Made by a program: the position numbers and the translations under genes
Assembly: GCF_002879865.1 (NCBI RefSeq)
Contig: NZ_PNXY01000003.1
Coordinates: 124,001 to 188,000 of the forward strand
DNA: 64,000 nucleotides
Direction: 5' to 3'
DNA from: Paraburkholderia rhynchosiae
Lineage (GTDB): Bacteria; Pseudomonadota; Gammaproteobacteria; Burkholderiales; Burkholderiaceae
Shown: one piece after another, positions 9,164 through 17,066 of the stretch
Layout: each line of letters opens with the position of its first letter
How positions within the stretch are numbered: the stretch's first letter is position 1
Notes under the pieces: generated by a model
What the model was told of the DNA's origin: nothing
The model's database searches: none
The model's input: the letters and a program-made list of their open reading frames with translations, nothing else

Positions 9164-12109
9164 TCACTTACCCGATGTCACGTTGGCCAGCTCGCGCTGC
9201 TTCAGCAGATCGAGCTGCTCCGCGTTAAAGCGCGAATACTCCTTCTGCCATTGGGACGGCTGTTCGACCGGCATCACCTGCACCGCGGTCACCTTGTATT
9301 CCGGACAGTTGGTCGCCCAGTCCGAGCTATCGGTGGTGATCACGTTGGCGCCCGATTCAGGGAAGTGGAACGTCGTATAGACGACGCCCGGCTGCATCCG
9401 CTCGGTGACCTTCGCGCGCAACACGGTTTGTCCCGCGCGCGACTCGATGCCGACCCAGTCGCCCGTCTTGATGCCGCGTTCTTCTGCGTCGTGCGGATGC
9501 AGTTCGAGCCGGTCTTCGTCGTGCCAGCGCGAGTTCTCGGTGCGGCGCGTTTGCGCGCCCACGTTGTACTGCGACAGGATGCGCCCGGTCGTGAGCAGCA
9601 GCGGGAATTTGCGCGTGACTTTTTCCGGCGACGCGATGAACTTCGTAATCACGAACTTGCCCTTGCCACGCACGAATGTGTCGATGTGCATGGTCGGCGT
9701 GCCGTCCGGCGCGTTCTCGTTGCAAGGCCACTGGATGCTGCCCAGTTCGTCGATCTTCTTGTACGACACACCGTGAAAGGTCGGCGTGAGACGCGCGATC
9801 TCGTCCATGATTTCGGACGGATGCGCGTAGTCCATTTCATAGCCGAGCGCGCGCGAGAGCAACACCGTGACTTCCCAGTCGGCGTAACCCGGCACCGGCG
9901 GCATGACCTTGCGAACGCGCGAGATGCGGCGTTCGGCGTTGGTGAACGTGCCGTCTTTTTCGAGGAACGTCGAGCCGGGCAGCAGCACGTGCGCGTACTT
10001 CGCGGTCTCGTTCAGGAAAATATCCTGTACGACAATGCATTCCATCGACGACAAAGCCGCGGACACATGGTGCGTGTTCGGGTCCGACTGCACGATGTCT
10101 TCGCCCTGGCAGTAGAGGCCCTTGAAACTGCCGTCGAGCGCGGCGTCGAACATGTTCGGAATGCGCAGACCCGGTTCCGTTTGCAGCGTGACATTCCACG
10201 CTTCCTCGAACTGCGAGCGCACGATCGTATCGCTGATGTGGCGATAGCCCGGCAGTTCGTGCGGGAACGAGCCCATGTCGCACGAACCCTGCACGTTGTT
10301 CTGGCCTCGCAGCGGATTCACGCCGACGCCTTCGCGGCCAATGTTGCCGGTGGCCATCGCGAGATTGGCGATGCCCATCACCATCGTCGAGCCTTGCGCG
10401 TGTTCGGTGACGCCGAGGCCGTAGTAAATCGCGGCGTTGCCGCCGGTCGCATAGATGCGCGCGGCTTCGCGCACGTCCTGAGCCGGTACGCCGGTTACGG
10501 CTTCCGTCGCTTCCGGCGCATTCTCCGGCAGCGCGACGAAATCGCGCCATTGCTCGAACGCGCGCCCTTCGCAGCGCTCGGCAATGAACGCTTCGTTCAG
10601 CAGGCCTTCGGTCACGATCACGTGAGCAAGCGCGTTGACGATCGCCACGTTGGTGCCCGGACGCAACTGCAGATGATGCGACGCCTTCACGTGCGGCGTA
10701 TCCACGATGTCGATGCGCCGCGGGTCGACGACGATCAGCTTCGCGCCTTCGCGCACCCGGCGCTTCAGGCGCGAGCCGAACACCGGATGGCCGTCGGTCG
10801 GATTTGCGCCGATCACCATGATGACGTCGGCTTTATCGACGGAGGCGAACGTCTGCGTGCCCGCCGATTCGCCGAGCGTGGTCTTCAGGCCGTAGCCGGT
10901 CGGCGAGTGGCACACGCGCGCGCAGGTGTCGACGTTGTTATTGCCGAATGCGGCGCGCACGAGCTTCTGCACGAGATACGTTTCTTCGTTCGTGCAACGC
11001 GACGACGTAATGCCGCCGATCGAATCGCGGCCGTGTTTCGCCTGAATGCGGCGGAATTCCGAAGCCGCGTAATTGATCGCTTCTTCCCAGCTCACTTCGC
11101 GCCACGGGTCGGTGATCTTCGCGCGGATCATCGGCTTCGTGATGCGGTCCTTGTGCGTCGCGTAGCCCCACGCAAAGCGGCCCTTCACGCAGGCGTGGCC
11201 TTCGTTCGCCTGGCCATTCTTGTGCGGCACCATGCGCACAACCTCGTTGCCTTTCATCTCGGCCTTGAACGAGCAGCCGACGCCGCAGTACGCGCACGTC
11301 GTGACGACCGAATGCTCAGACTGACCGAGCATGATGACGGTCTTTTCCTGCAACGTCGCGGTCGGGCATGCGGCGACGCACGCGCCGCACGACACGCACT
11401 CGGACTCCATGAACGGCTGGTTTTCGCTGGCCGCCACGCGTGATTCGAAACCGCGCCCCGCGATGGTCAGTGCGAACGTACCTTGGGTTTCCTCGCACGC
11501 CCGCACGCAGCGATTGCAGACAATGCATTTCGCCGGATCGTAGGTGAAGTACGGGTTCGATTCGTCCTTCTGGTCCTTCAGGTGGTTTGCGCCGTCGAAA
11601 CCGTAGCGCACTTCGCGCAGACCGGTGACGCCCGCCATGTCCTGCAACTCGCAGTCGCCGTTCGCGGGACAGGTGAGGCAATCGAGCGGGTGATCGGAGA
11701 TATACAACTCCATCACGTTGCGGCGCAGCGATTGCAAACGATCGGTTTGCGTGCGCACCTTCATGCCGGCTTCGACCGGCGTCGTGCACGAGGCCGGATA
11801 GCCGCGCTTGCCTTCGATCTCGACGAGACACAAACGGCATGAGCCGAACGGTTCCAGCGAATCGGTTGCGCAGAGCTTCGGCACATTCACACCGGCTTCG
11901 GCCGCGGCGCGCATCACTGAAGTGCCGGCCGGCACGGTCACCGCCTGGCCGTCGATTTCCAGCGTGACGTCGATGTCGGCATGACGCTCGGGCGTGCCGT
12001 AATCGGTTTCGTCGAAGGGCGAACGGGTCGCGCGCGCTTGCGCTTGCGATTTGCACGCGCAGTTGCCGGAGCCGCAGCCGCCGGCAGGTGAGTTGAGCAT
12101 GTCTGACAT
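9164..12109 (-). CDS. fdsA: NAD-dependent formate dehydrogenase alpha subunit (molybdenum/tungsten bis-MGD)
   Basis: The 981-residue catalytic subunit oxidises formate to CO2. Domains in order: N-terminal NuoG-like ferredoxin with C80, C91, C94, C108 ([2Fe-2S]) and the H140/C144/C147/C153 [4Fe-4S] site; two ferredoxin clusters at C195-C205 and C238-C248; the molybdopterin [4Fe-4S] site C272/C275/C279/C307; and the bis-MGD domains. The metal ligand is cysteine, not selenocysteine, in RVCHSPTGYG (C400-H401). GAGGAG lies about eight bases upstream of the ATG. fdsB ends 15 bases upstream, so the two are co-transcribed. The length fits the soluble diaphorase-linked FdsA family. Confidence 0.97.
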   Translation of the reverse strand: MSDMLNSPAGGCGSGNCACKSQAQARATRSPFDETDYGTPERHADIDVTLEIDGQAVTVPAGTSVMRAAAEAGVNVPKLCATDSLEPFGSCRLCLVEIEGKRGYPASCTTPVEAGMKVRTQTDRLQSLRRNVMELYISDHPLDCLTCPANGDCELQDMAGVTGLREVRYGFDGANHLKDQKDESNPYFTYDPAKCIVCNRCVRACEETQGTFALTIAGRGFESRVAASENQPFMESECVSCGACVAACPTATLQEKTVIMLGQSEHSVVTTCAYCGVGCSFKAEMKGNEVVRMVPHKNGQANEGHACVKGRFAWGYATHKDRITKPMIRAKITDPWREVSWEEAINYAASEFRRIQAKHGRDSIGGITSSRCTNEETYLVQKLVRAAFGNNNVDTCARVCHSPTGYGLKTTLGESAGTQTFASVDKADVIMVIGANPTDGHPVFGSRLKRRVREGAKLIVVDPRRIDIVDTPHVKASHHLQLRPGTNVAIVNALAHVIVTEGLLNEAFIAERCEGRAFEQWRDFVALPENAPEATEAVTGVPAQDVREAARIYATGGNAAIYYGLGVTEHAQGSTMVMGIANLAMATGNIGREGVGVNPLRGQNNVQGSCDMGSFPHELPGYRHISDTIVRSQFEEAWNVTLQTEPGLRIPNMFDAALDGSFKGLYCQGEDIVQSDPNTHHVSAALSSMECIVVQDIFLNETAKYAHVLLPGSTFLEKDGTFTNAERRISRVRKVMPPVPGYADWEVTVLLSRALGYEMDYAHPSEIMDEIARLTPTFHGVSYKKIDELGSIQWPCNENAPDGTPTMHIDTFVRGKGKFVITKFIASPEKVTRKFPLLLTTGRILSQYNVGAQTRRTENSRWHDEDRLELHPHDAEERGIKTGDWVGIESRAGQTVLRAKVTERMQPGVVYTTFHFPESGANVITTDSSDWATNCPEYKVTAVQVMPVEQPSQWQKEYSRFNAEQLDLLKQRELANVTSGK

Positions 12110-12124
12110 GGTTGGGCTCCTCGT

Positions 12125-13690
12125 TCAGGCCGCAGCTTTCGGTGCGTCGGTGGAAACGTCGGCGAGACCGAAGTCTTCAGGAAAATGGTCGAGCGCGGAC
12201 AGCACCGGATACGGTGTCATTCCGCCCATCGCGCACAACGAGCCGGACACCATCGTGTCGCACAGATCGCGCAGCAACTGCACTTGTCGCGTGGACGTAT
12301 CGCCGTTGCGGATCCGCGCGATCACCTCGACGCCGCGCGTCGAACCGATGCGACACGGCGTGCACTTGCCGCACGATTCGATCGCGCAAAAGTGCATCGC
12401 GTATTGCGCGAGCTCGGCGAGGTTCGACGTGTCGTCGTGCACGACGAGACCGCCGTGACCGACTACGGCGCCGACCGCCGCGTACGCTTCGTAATCCATG
12501 GGAATGTCCCACTGGCTTTCCGGCAGATAGGTGCCGAGCGGGCCGCCCACTTGCACCGCGCGCGCCGGCCGGCCGCTTGCCGTGCCGCCGCCGTAGTCGT
12601 AGACCAGTTCGCGCAGCGTCACGCCGAACGCGAGTTCGACCAGACCGCCTTGCTTGATGTTGCCGGCGAGCTGGAAGGGCAGCGTGCCGCGCGAACGGCC
12701 CATGCCGAAGTCTTTATAGAACGCCGCGCCGCGCGCGAAGATGATCGGCACCGTAGCCAGCGTGATGACGTTGTTGATCACCGTCGGCTGACCGTAGAGG
12801 CCGACGAGGGCGGGCACCGGCGGCTTCGCCCGGACGATGCCGCGCTTGCCTTCGAGCGATTCGAGCAGCGCGGTTTCCTCGCCGCATACATATGACCCGG
12901 CGCCCTTGGCGACGAACAGCTCGAAGCGATGCGCGGAGCCGAGCACGCTGTCGCCGAGCCATCCGGCGGCGCGGGCTTTGGCGATCGCCGTTTCGAGCGT
13001 GGCGATCGAATGCGGATATTCGCTGCGTACGTAGATGTAGCCGGCCGTCGCGCCGGTCACGACGCCCGCGATGATCATTCCTTCAATCAACACGTACGGA
13101 TCGCTTTCCATCACGAGGCGATCGGAGAACGTGCCGGAGTCGCCTTCGTCCGCATTGCAGACGATGTATTTCTGGGGAGCCCTGGCAGCGCGCACCGTGC
13201 GCCATTTGATACCGGCCGGGAAGGCCGCTCCGCCGCGTCCGCGCAGGCCCGATTCGATCAACGCTTCGCAGGCGGCGTCGCCGTCGGTTTGCAAAGCCTG
13301 GCGCAGACCTTCGAGGCCTCCGTGGGCGACGTAGTCGTCGGTGCAAAGCGGGTCGGTGATGCCGATGCGCGCGAACGTCAGGCGCTGCTGCTTCTTCAGA
13401 TACGGAATCTCGTCCACCACGCCGACGCGGCGAGCATGCTCGCCTCCGTCGATAAAGCCGGCATCGAACAGCGCGGCGACGTCACTTTCTTCGACGTTCG
13501 CGTAACCGACGCGGCCTTCAGCCGTTTGCACTTCGACGAGCGGTTCGAGCCAGAGCAAGCCGCGCGAGCCGTTGCGGACCAACTCTATCGCGATGCTGCG
13601 GCGCGCGGCTTCAGCTTTGATCGCGTCGGCCAGCGCATCGGCGCCGAGCGCAAGCGCCGAGGAATCGCGGGGAACATAGATGCGGGTCAT
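12125..13690 (-). CDS. fdsB: NAD-dependent formate dehydrogenase beta subunit (diaphorase)
   Basis: This 521-residue NuoF-like subunit passes electrons from the iron-sulfur chain to NAD+. The N-terminal 110 residues are thioredoxin-like, as in NuoEF fusions. SGLRGRGGAAFPAGIKW at about 147-163 is the NADH/FMN-binding glycine motif, and ESCGKCTPCRIGSTRG near residue 450 carries the [4Fe-4S] cysteines. ATG 13690 overlaps the fdsG stop by four bases (ATGA), so translation is coupled. The open frame extends to 13813, but those residues overlap fdsG and are not family-like. Confidence 0.96.
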   Translation of the reverse strand: MTRIYVPRDSSALALGADALADAIKAEAARRSIAIELVRNGSRGLLWLEPLVEVQTAEGRVGYANVEESDVAALFDAGFIDGGEHARRVGVVDEIPYLKKQQRLTFARIGITDPLCTDDYVAHGGLEGLRQALQTDGDAACEALIESGLRGRGGAAFPAGIKWRTVRAARAPQKYIVCNADEGDSGTFSDRLVMESDPYVLIEGMIIAGVVTGATAGYIYVRSEYPHSIATLETAIAKARAAGWLGDSVLGSAHRFELFVAKGAGSYVCGEETALLESLEGKRGIVRAKPPVPALVGLYGQPTVINNVITLATVPIIFARGAAFYKDFGMGRSRGTLPFQLAGNIKQGGLVELAFGVTLRELVYDYGGGTASGRPARAVQVGGPLGTYLPESQWDIPMDYEAYAAVGAVVGHGGLVVHDDTSNLAELAQYAMHFCAIESCGKCTPCRIGSTRGVEVIARIRNGDTSTRQVQLLRDLCDTMVSGSLCAMGGMTPYPVLSALDHFPEDFGLADVSTDAPKAAA

Positions 13691-14172
13691 GCCGTCACCT
13701 CCACGCATTTGCTGGCGGCCGCGAAAATCGCGTCGAATTTTTGCGGCGTGACTCTGGCGTGCAGCGTGCCGTTCACCATCATTGCGGGCGACAGCGCGCA
13801 TTGGCCAAGGCAATACACCGACTCCAGTTCCACCGCGGCGCCCGCCTCATGCGCGGCGTCGAAACGGCAACCCGTATGCGACTCGATATGCTGCGCGAGC
13901 GCTTCGGTGCCCATGCTGCGGCAGGCTTCCGCGCGGCACAGTTGCACCGTAACGGGCGCAGTCGGCTGCGTGCGGAAATGGTGGTAATAGGTGATGACGC
14001 CGTGCACTTCCGCGCGCGACAGGTTCATCACGCGAGCGAGCGGCGCGACTGCGGCAGGCGGCACGTAGCCGAGTTCGTCCTGAATCGCGTGCAGCACGGC
14101 TAGCAGCGACATGCCGGGCTTCGCGTGACGCTCTACGAGCTGATCCGGCGCGATGGCGATGAGATCGTCCAA
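13687..14172 (-). CDS. fdsG: NAD-dependent formate dehydrogenase gamma subunit, TTG start
   Basis: A 161-residue NuoE-like protein holding one [2Fe-2S] cluster. The cluster ligands are seen in QLCRAEACRSMG (C-x4-C) and VYCLGQCALSP (C-x3-C). It forms the NADH-oxidising module with FdsB. The start codon is TTG at 14172: a perfect GGAGGAG lies seven bases upstream, there is a stop four codons before GGAGG in the same frame, and the next in-frame ATG is 20 codons in. It is the first gene of the fdsGBAD operon. A rare start may limit the level of the first subunit. Confidence 0.93.
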   Translation of the reverse strand: MDDLIAIAPDQLVERHAKPGMSLLAVLHAIQDELGYVPPAAVAPLARVMNLSRAEVHGVITYYHHFRTQPTAPVTVQLCRAEACRSMGTEALAQHIESHTGCRFDAAHEAGAAVELESVYCLGQCALSPAMMVNGTLHARVTPQKFDAIFAAASKCVEVTA

Positions 14173-14190
14173 GTGGGGGCTCCTCCAAAG

Positions 14191-14310
14191 TCATATATGC
14201 ACTTGTTATTCATAATGTGTGCACTTATGCTTCGTTTATTCGATATGGGATAGCCGAACGATAGGCGGGCGAAACAGTCGATGCAATAGGAAAGACCTGT
14301 ACATATATGA
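14191..14310. promoter_or_regulatory. Divergent fds control region with paired palindromes
   Basis: TCATATATG (14191-14199) just upstream of the fdsG Shine-Dalgarno site and its inverse CATATATGA (14302-14310) overlapping the start of the regulator form an inverted pair. Between them, TGCACTT occurs twice in direct orientation (14198-14204 and again near 14219-14225). The region is AT-rich compared with the genes. It probably holds both promoters and operators for the regulator at 14307; which repeat is bound cannot be told. Confidence 0.45.
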
Positions 14311-15386
14311 TCAGAATCGAGTGCCATGCGCAACTGGTGTTGAAGGGTCCGGACGGCCGGGAGGCCAGCCTGTCGGACGTCGTGCCGCTGCTGGCTCTGG
14401 TGAACGAGTCCGGCAGCATCGCGCAGGCGGCAACGCTTAAGGGTTTGTCCTACCGCCACGCGTGGGGTTTGTTGCGCGGAATCGAGGAGCGCCTGGGCGG
14501 TCCGCTGATCGCGAAGGAGCGCGGCCGCGGTTCGGTGCTGTCGGAACTCGGGCAAGCGGTGCTGCGCGCACAGCGTCTGTGCGGCGAGCGGCTCGACGGC
14601 AACATGCAGGCGCTTGCAAGCGAAGTGGCGAGCGACCTGAACCGCTGGCTCGCTCCGCCCGTCGATCATGTGCGCATTCACGCGTCGCACGGTTATGCGG
14701 TGGCGGCGCTCGTCACCGCGCTGGTTGCGAATGAGCATCCGGTCGACATCAAGTATCGCGACGGCGCGGACGCCGTGAGTGCGCTTTCGCGTGGCGAGTG
14801 CGAGCTGGCCGGGTTCCACCTGCCGCTCGGCGAATTTCGCGCGGCATGCGCCGATACGTACCGGCGCTGGCTCGATCCGCAACGCCATGTGCTCGTGCAT
14901 CTGACGCGGCGTAGGCAGGGGCTTTTTCTCGGCAAGGGCAATCCGAAGAGCATCAGCGGCTTGAGCGACCTCGCGCGCGACGACATTCGCTTCGTCAATC
15001 GCCAGCATGGCTCAGGTACGCGCATGCTGCTCGATCTGGCGCTTCGCAAAGTGGGCGTCGATCCGGATCGCGTGAACGGCTATGCGTCGGCCGAACTTAC
15101 GCATTCGGCGATTGCGGCGTTCGTAGCAAGCGGCATGGCGGACGTGGGCTTCGGCGTGGAACCCGCGGCGCATCATTTCGGGCTCGACTTCATTCCGATC
15201 GTCGACGAAGACTATTACTTCGCGTGCGACCGCGCGCGCCTCGAGCGCGCGCCGCTGTCCGGGGTGATCGAACTGCTGCGCGGCAGCCCGTTTCACGAGA
15301 GTGTCGATCAACTGCAAGGCTACGATCCGACCGAGTGCGGCAAGCTCGTAGATCTGGAGGCGGGACTGAGCAGCGCGGGCGCGTAA
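14307..15386 (+). CDS. fdsR: ModE/LysR-type regulator with periplasmic-binding-like domain, probable fds regulator
   Basis: A 359-residue DNA-binding protein. Residues 20-90 are a ModE/LysR winged helix (LALVNESGSIAQAATLKGLSYRHAWGLL). From about residue 120 there is a substrate-binding-protein-like domain (HASHGYAVAALVTALVA ... GSGTRMLLDLALRKVGVD ... GMADVGFGVEPAAHHFGLDF), the combination in regulators sensing molybdate or small ligands. It is transcribed away from fdsG, so control of the formate dehydrogenase operon, and perhaps of its molybdenum supply, is likely. In Cupriavidus a LysR-type FdsR occupies this place; the symbol is given by that analogy. Its ATG overlaps one of the palindromes noted at 14302-14310, so autoregulation is plausible. 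Confidence 0.82.
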   Translation: MIRIECHAQLVLKGPDGREASLSDVVPLLALVNESGSIAQAATLKGLSYRHAWGLLRGIEERLGGPLIAKERGRGSVLSELGQAVLRAQRLCGERLDGNMQALASEVASDLNRWLAPPVDHVRIHASHGYAVAALVTALVANEHPVDIKYRDGADAVSALSRGECELAGFHLPLGEFRAACADTYRRWLDPQRHVLVHLTRRRQGLFLGKGNPKSISGLSDLARDDIRFVNRQHGSGTRMLLDLALRKVGVDPDRVNGYASAELTHSAIAAFVASGMADVGFGVEPAAHHFGLDFIPIVDEDYYFACDRARLERAPLSGVIELLRGSPFHESVDQLQGYDPTECGKLVDLEAGLSSAGA

Positions 15387-15496
15387 GCGGCGGTAAACAT
15401 AACGTGGCCTTCGCCGCTGCGTATGGCGTTCGTTTGGGATACTCTCTAAGCTTCCGCTTTTGCTCAACCGCGCGCCCCGCCGCGCTCCGAATCGAT

Positions 15497-15763
15497 ATGA
15501 AAGTTCTTCTACATGCATGGGCCGCCGCCGCGTCGGCCGGCTTGCTCCTCGCGACCCTACCCGTCGCTTTCGCGCAGAACTCGCCGGGCGTGCCGGGCGG
15601 TATCCTGCAGGAGCAGTTCCGTCTGGCCGAACATCCGCAAATGCCGTTCGCCGCGTCGGCGCCGTCGGACAAATATCAATCGAACAAGAAGTCGGCCATG
15701 CGCAAGCGCGGCGACCTGGGCGATCCGAACGGCTGCAATCTGCGGTGTCCGAAGGACGAGTAG
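15497..15763 (+). CDS. Small secreted protein of unknown function
   Basis: An 88-residue protein with a clear Sec signal peptide (KVLLHAWAAAASAGLLLATL, cleavage probably after AFA at about residue 26). The mature part is about 62 residues, Pro/Ser/Lys-rich, and ends in DPNGCNLRCPKDE with a CxxxC pair that could form a disulfide or hold a metal. No family is recognised. The region before ATG 15497 lacks a strong SD and an upstream frame opens at 15224, but only this start gives a signal peptide. A terminator follows. Confidence 0.65.
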   Translation: MKVLLHAWAAAASAGLLLATLPVAFAQNSPGVPGGILQEQFRLAEHPQMPFAASAPSDKYQSNKKSAMRKRGDLGDPNGCNLRCPKDE

Positions 15764-15818
15764 CGCACTGCTTCGAAAGCTCGTTGAGTCATGCGAGCTT
15801 TGTGAGTTTGTGAAGCGG

Positions 15819-15847
15819 AACGCCGGCGATTAGCCGGCGTTTTTTAT
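15819..15847. terminator. Intrinsic terminator after the small secreted protein gene
   Basis: AACGCCGGC and GCCGGCGTT form a perfect nine-base stem with loop GATTA, followed by TTTTATT. It may serve both this gene and the convergent gene at 15870. Confidence 0.88.
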
Positions 15848-15869
15848 TGGCTTTCGAGTCGCGCGCCGG

Positions 15870-16229
15870 TTAAGGCTTCGCCGTGTGCCACACGTCCTTG
15901 AAGCCGTCTCCTTTCATGTCTCCCGCCTGCTTGTCCGCCGAGTAGCGATATAGCGGATGGCCTTTGTATGCCCATTGCTGCTTGCCGTCCGCCGACGGGA
16001 TCAGCGTCCAGTCGCCCGAGGGTTTGTCGGACGCGCTTGCGACGGCAGCCGGCCAGTAGGTCGTGCAGCCACCGGTGCAGGCGCTTACGCCGGGTGTGGT
16101 GTCTTTGTCGAAGGTGTAGAGCGTCATGCCGTCGGCGCTGACAAAGCGGCCATCGACCACTTTCGGCGTTTCGGCAAAGGCGGTCTGTTGCAAGGCGAGC
16201 AGGGCGAGGCAGAAGAGGGTCTTGCGCAT
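15870..16229 (-). CDS. Secreted COG4315-type repeat protein
   Basis: A 119-residue exported protein. After a signal peptide (KTLFCLALLALQQTAFA) come two copies of the secreted-repeat motif: GMTLYTFDKDT...CTGGCTTYWPA and QQWAYKGHPLYRYSADKQAGD ... WH. This pattern defines the COG4315 predicted lipoproteins/secreted repeats, whose biochemical role is not known to me. No lipobox Cys is seen, so it is probably soluble in the periplasm. It is monocistronic and transcribed away from the peptide cluster. Confidence 0.83.
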   Translation of the reverse strand: MRKTLFCLALLALQQTAFAETPKVVDGRFVSADGMTLYTFDKDTTPGVSACTGGCTTYWPAAVASASDKPSGDWTLIPSADGKQQWAYKGHPLYRYSADKQAGDMKGDGFKDVWHTAKP

Positions 16230-16879
16230 GATGTCGGCTCCTATTGTTGGTGTGATCGTGTGAGTTAGCGCGCGAGGCGGCTCGCGTCCGCGCGTGAGGC
16301 ATCAACGAACGAGCCGGTGGGTTTATTCCACGTTTTGTGCTCTGCGCCTGGCCAACTCGTACCGGGTATGCATGCCACTTGCACTGTCAGAGTAGGCGAC
16401 CGATTCGCGTTTAGCAACGCGCTCCTGAAGGCGCAAAACGCGAGGGCGTGGGTCGATTGCCGCTGCATCGAATTGAGTTAATTCCCATTCGGCCTTAGGA
16501 ATATTTCTCGTTGCATGTAGTATTGGTAAATTATCCAGGCGGAGGATTTGCAGATAAATCCCTCTGTGAATGAGGAATGATTGAATAGCCTTTGTTGATG
16601 ATGTGTGCACATGCCCGGTGCGTAAACCTGGGAGCCAATTGATAACGCCGATTGCCCGGCGTTAATTAGTGCAGGCAGGCTGCCCGTGTGCGTTGCCAGG
16701 CAAACGTTATTCGGAACTTTCGGGATTTAAGAAAGAAAAATCCGGCGAATTAAGATAAATGAAAAATTGCGTCAAGATTATGTTTGGATAAAATCTCGGG
16801 TGCTAGAATCGCCGCGGCTTGATGAGTAGAAATTCACTCGCGAGCTATTCATTGATTCAGTTAACCGAGGTAAATAAAA
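16230..16879. other. 650-bp gene-poor, AT-richer control region upstream of the peptide cluster
   Basis: No convincing gene is visible. A 95-codon minus-strand ORF (16323-16610) has no family features and no good ribosome site. The stretch holds a perfect eight-base stem (TAACGCCG / CGGCGTTA, 16643-16664, loop ATTGCC) and the candidate promoter at 16767-16794. Its base composition drops clearly below that of the neighbouring genes between about 16690 and 16880, typical of a strong regulated promoter or of acquired DNA. Confidence 0.6.
16767..16794 (+). promoter_or_regulatory. Candidate sigma-70 promoter of the peptide cluster
   Basis: TTGCGT (16767-16772) and TAAAAT (16789-16794) are separated by 16 bases in the AT-rich stretch. 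The implied leader before the precursor ATG at 16880 is about 80 bases. Confidence 0.4.
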
Positions 16880-17005
16880 ATGCAAAAGATCAATCGTAAT
16901 GAACTGGCCAAATCCGCTGTTGCTGGCGGTTGCTGCAAGAGCAGCTGCGCAAAGACGACGCAGCCGACGCTGAAGAGCGCTGCTCCGGTCAAGCCGCGCG
17001 CCTAA
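16880..17005 (+). CDS. Short peptide precursor with double-glycine leader and Cys-rich cationic core (RiPP/bacteriocin-like)
   Basis: A 41-residue ORF with an excellent ribosome site (GAGG nine bases before ATG 16880). The leader MQKINRNELAKSAVAGG ends in Gly-Gly with Val at -4, and has Asn-Glu-Leu upstream, resembling the leaders that C39 peptidases cut. The predicted 24-residue core begins CCKSSCAKTT, has three Cys within six positions, no aromatic residues, and five basic residues with no acidic ones. The genes behind it encode an acyltransferase-like enzyme, an HlyD adaptor, a C39-peptidase ABC transporter and a TolC homologue, which supports a secreted, processed peptide. I know no characterised family with this core. 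Activity (antimicrobial, metal-binding or signalling) is open. Confidence 0.75.
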   Translation: MQKINRNELAKSAVAGGCCKSSCAKTTQPTLKSAAPVKPRA

Positions 17006-17014
17006 TGTTCGACC

Positions 17015-17050
17015 GTGCCGGGACCACGCCCGCTGGCGCGGTCCCGGCAC
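17015..17050 (+). promoter_or_regulatory. Strong intercistronic stem-loop after the precursor gene
   Basis: GTGCCGGGACC (17015-17025) and GGTCCCGGCAC (17040-17050) form a perfect 11-base stem with a 14-base loop, ten bases after the precursor stop. There is no T-run, so it looks like an mRNA-stabilising or attenuating hairpin that would keep precursor transcript in excess over the export genes rather than a full terminator. Confidence 0.7.
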
Positions 17051-17066
17051 ACGAACGAACTTCAAC

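Noticed and set aside
9125..11443. 772-codon open frame on the plus strand opposite fdsA
   Set aside because: Arg/His/Ala-rich antisense shadow of a high-GC gene with no family features; fdsA on the other strand is unmistakable.
16323..16610. 95-codon minus-strand frame in the control region of the peptide cluster
   Set aside because: No Shine-Dalgarno site, no recognisable domain, atypical composition; treated as chance.
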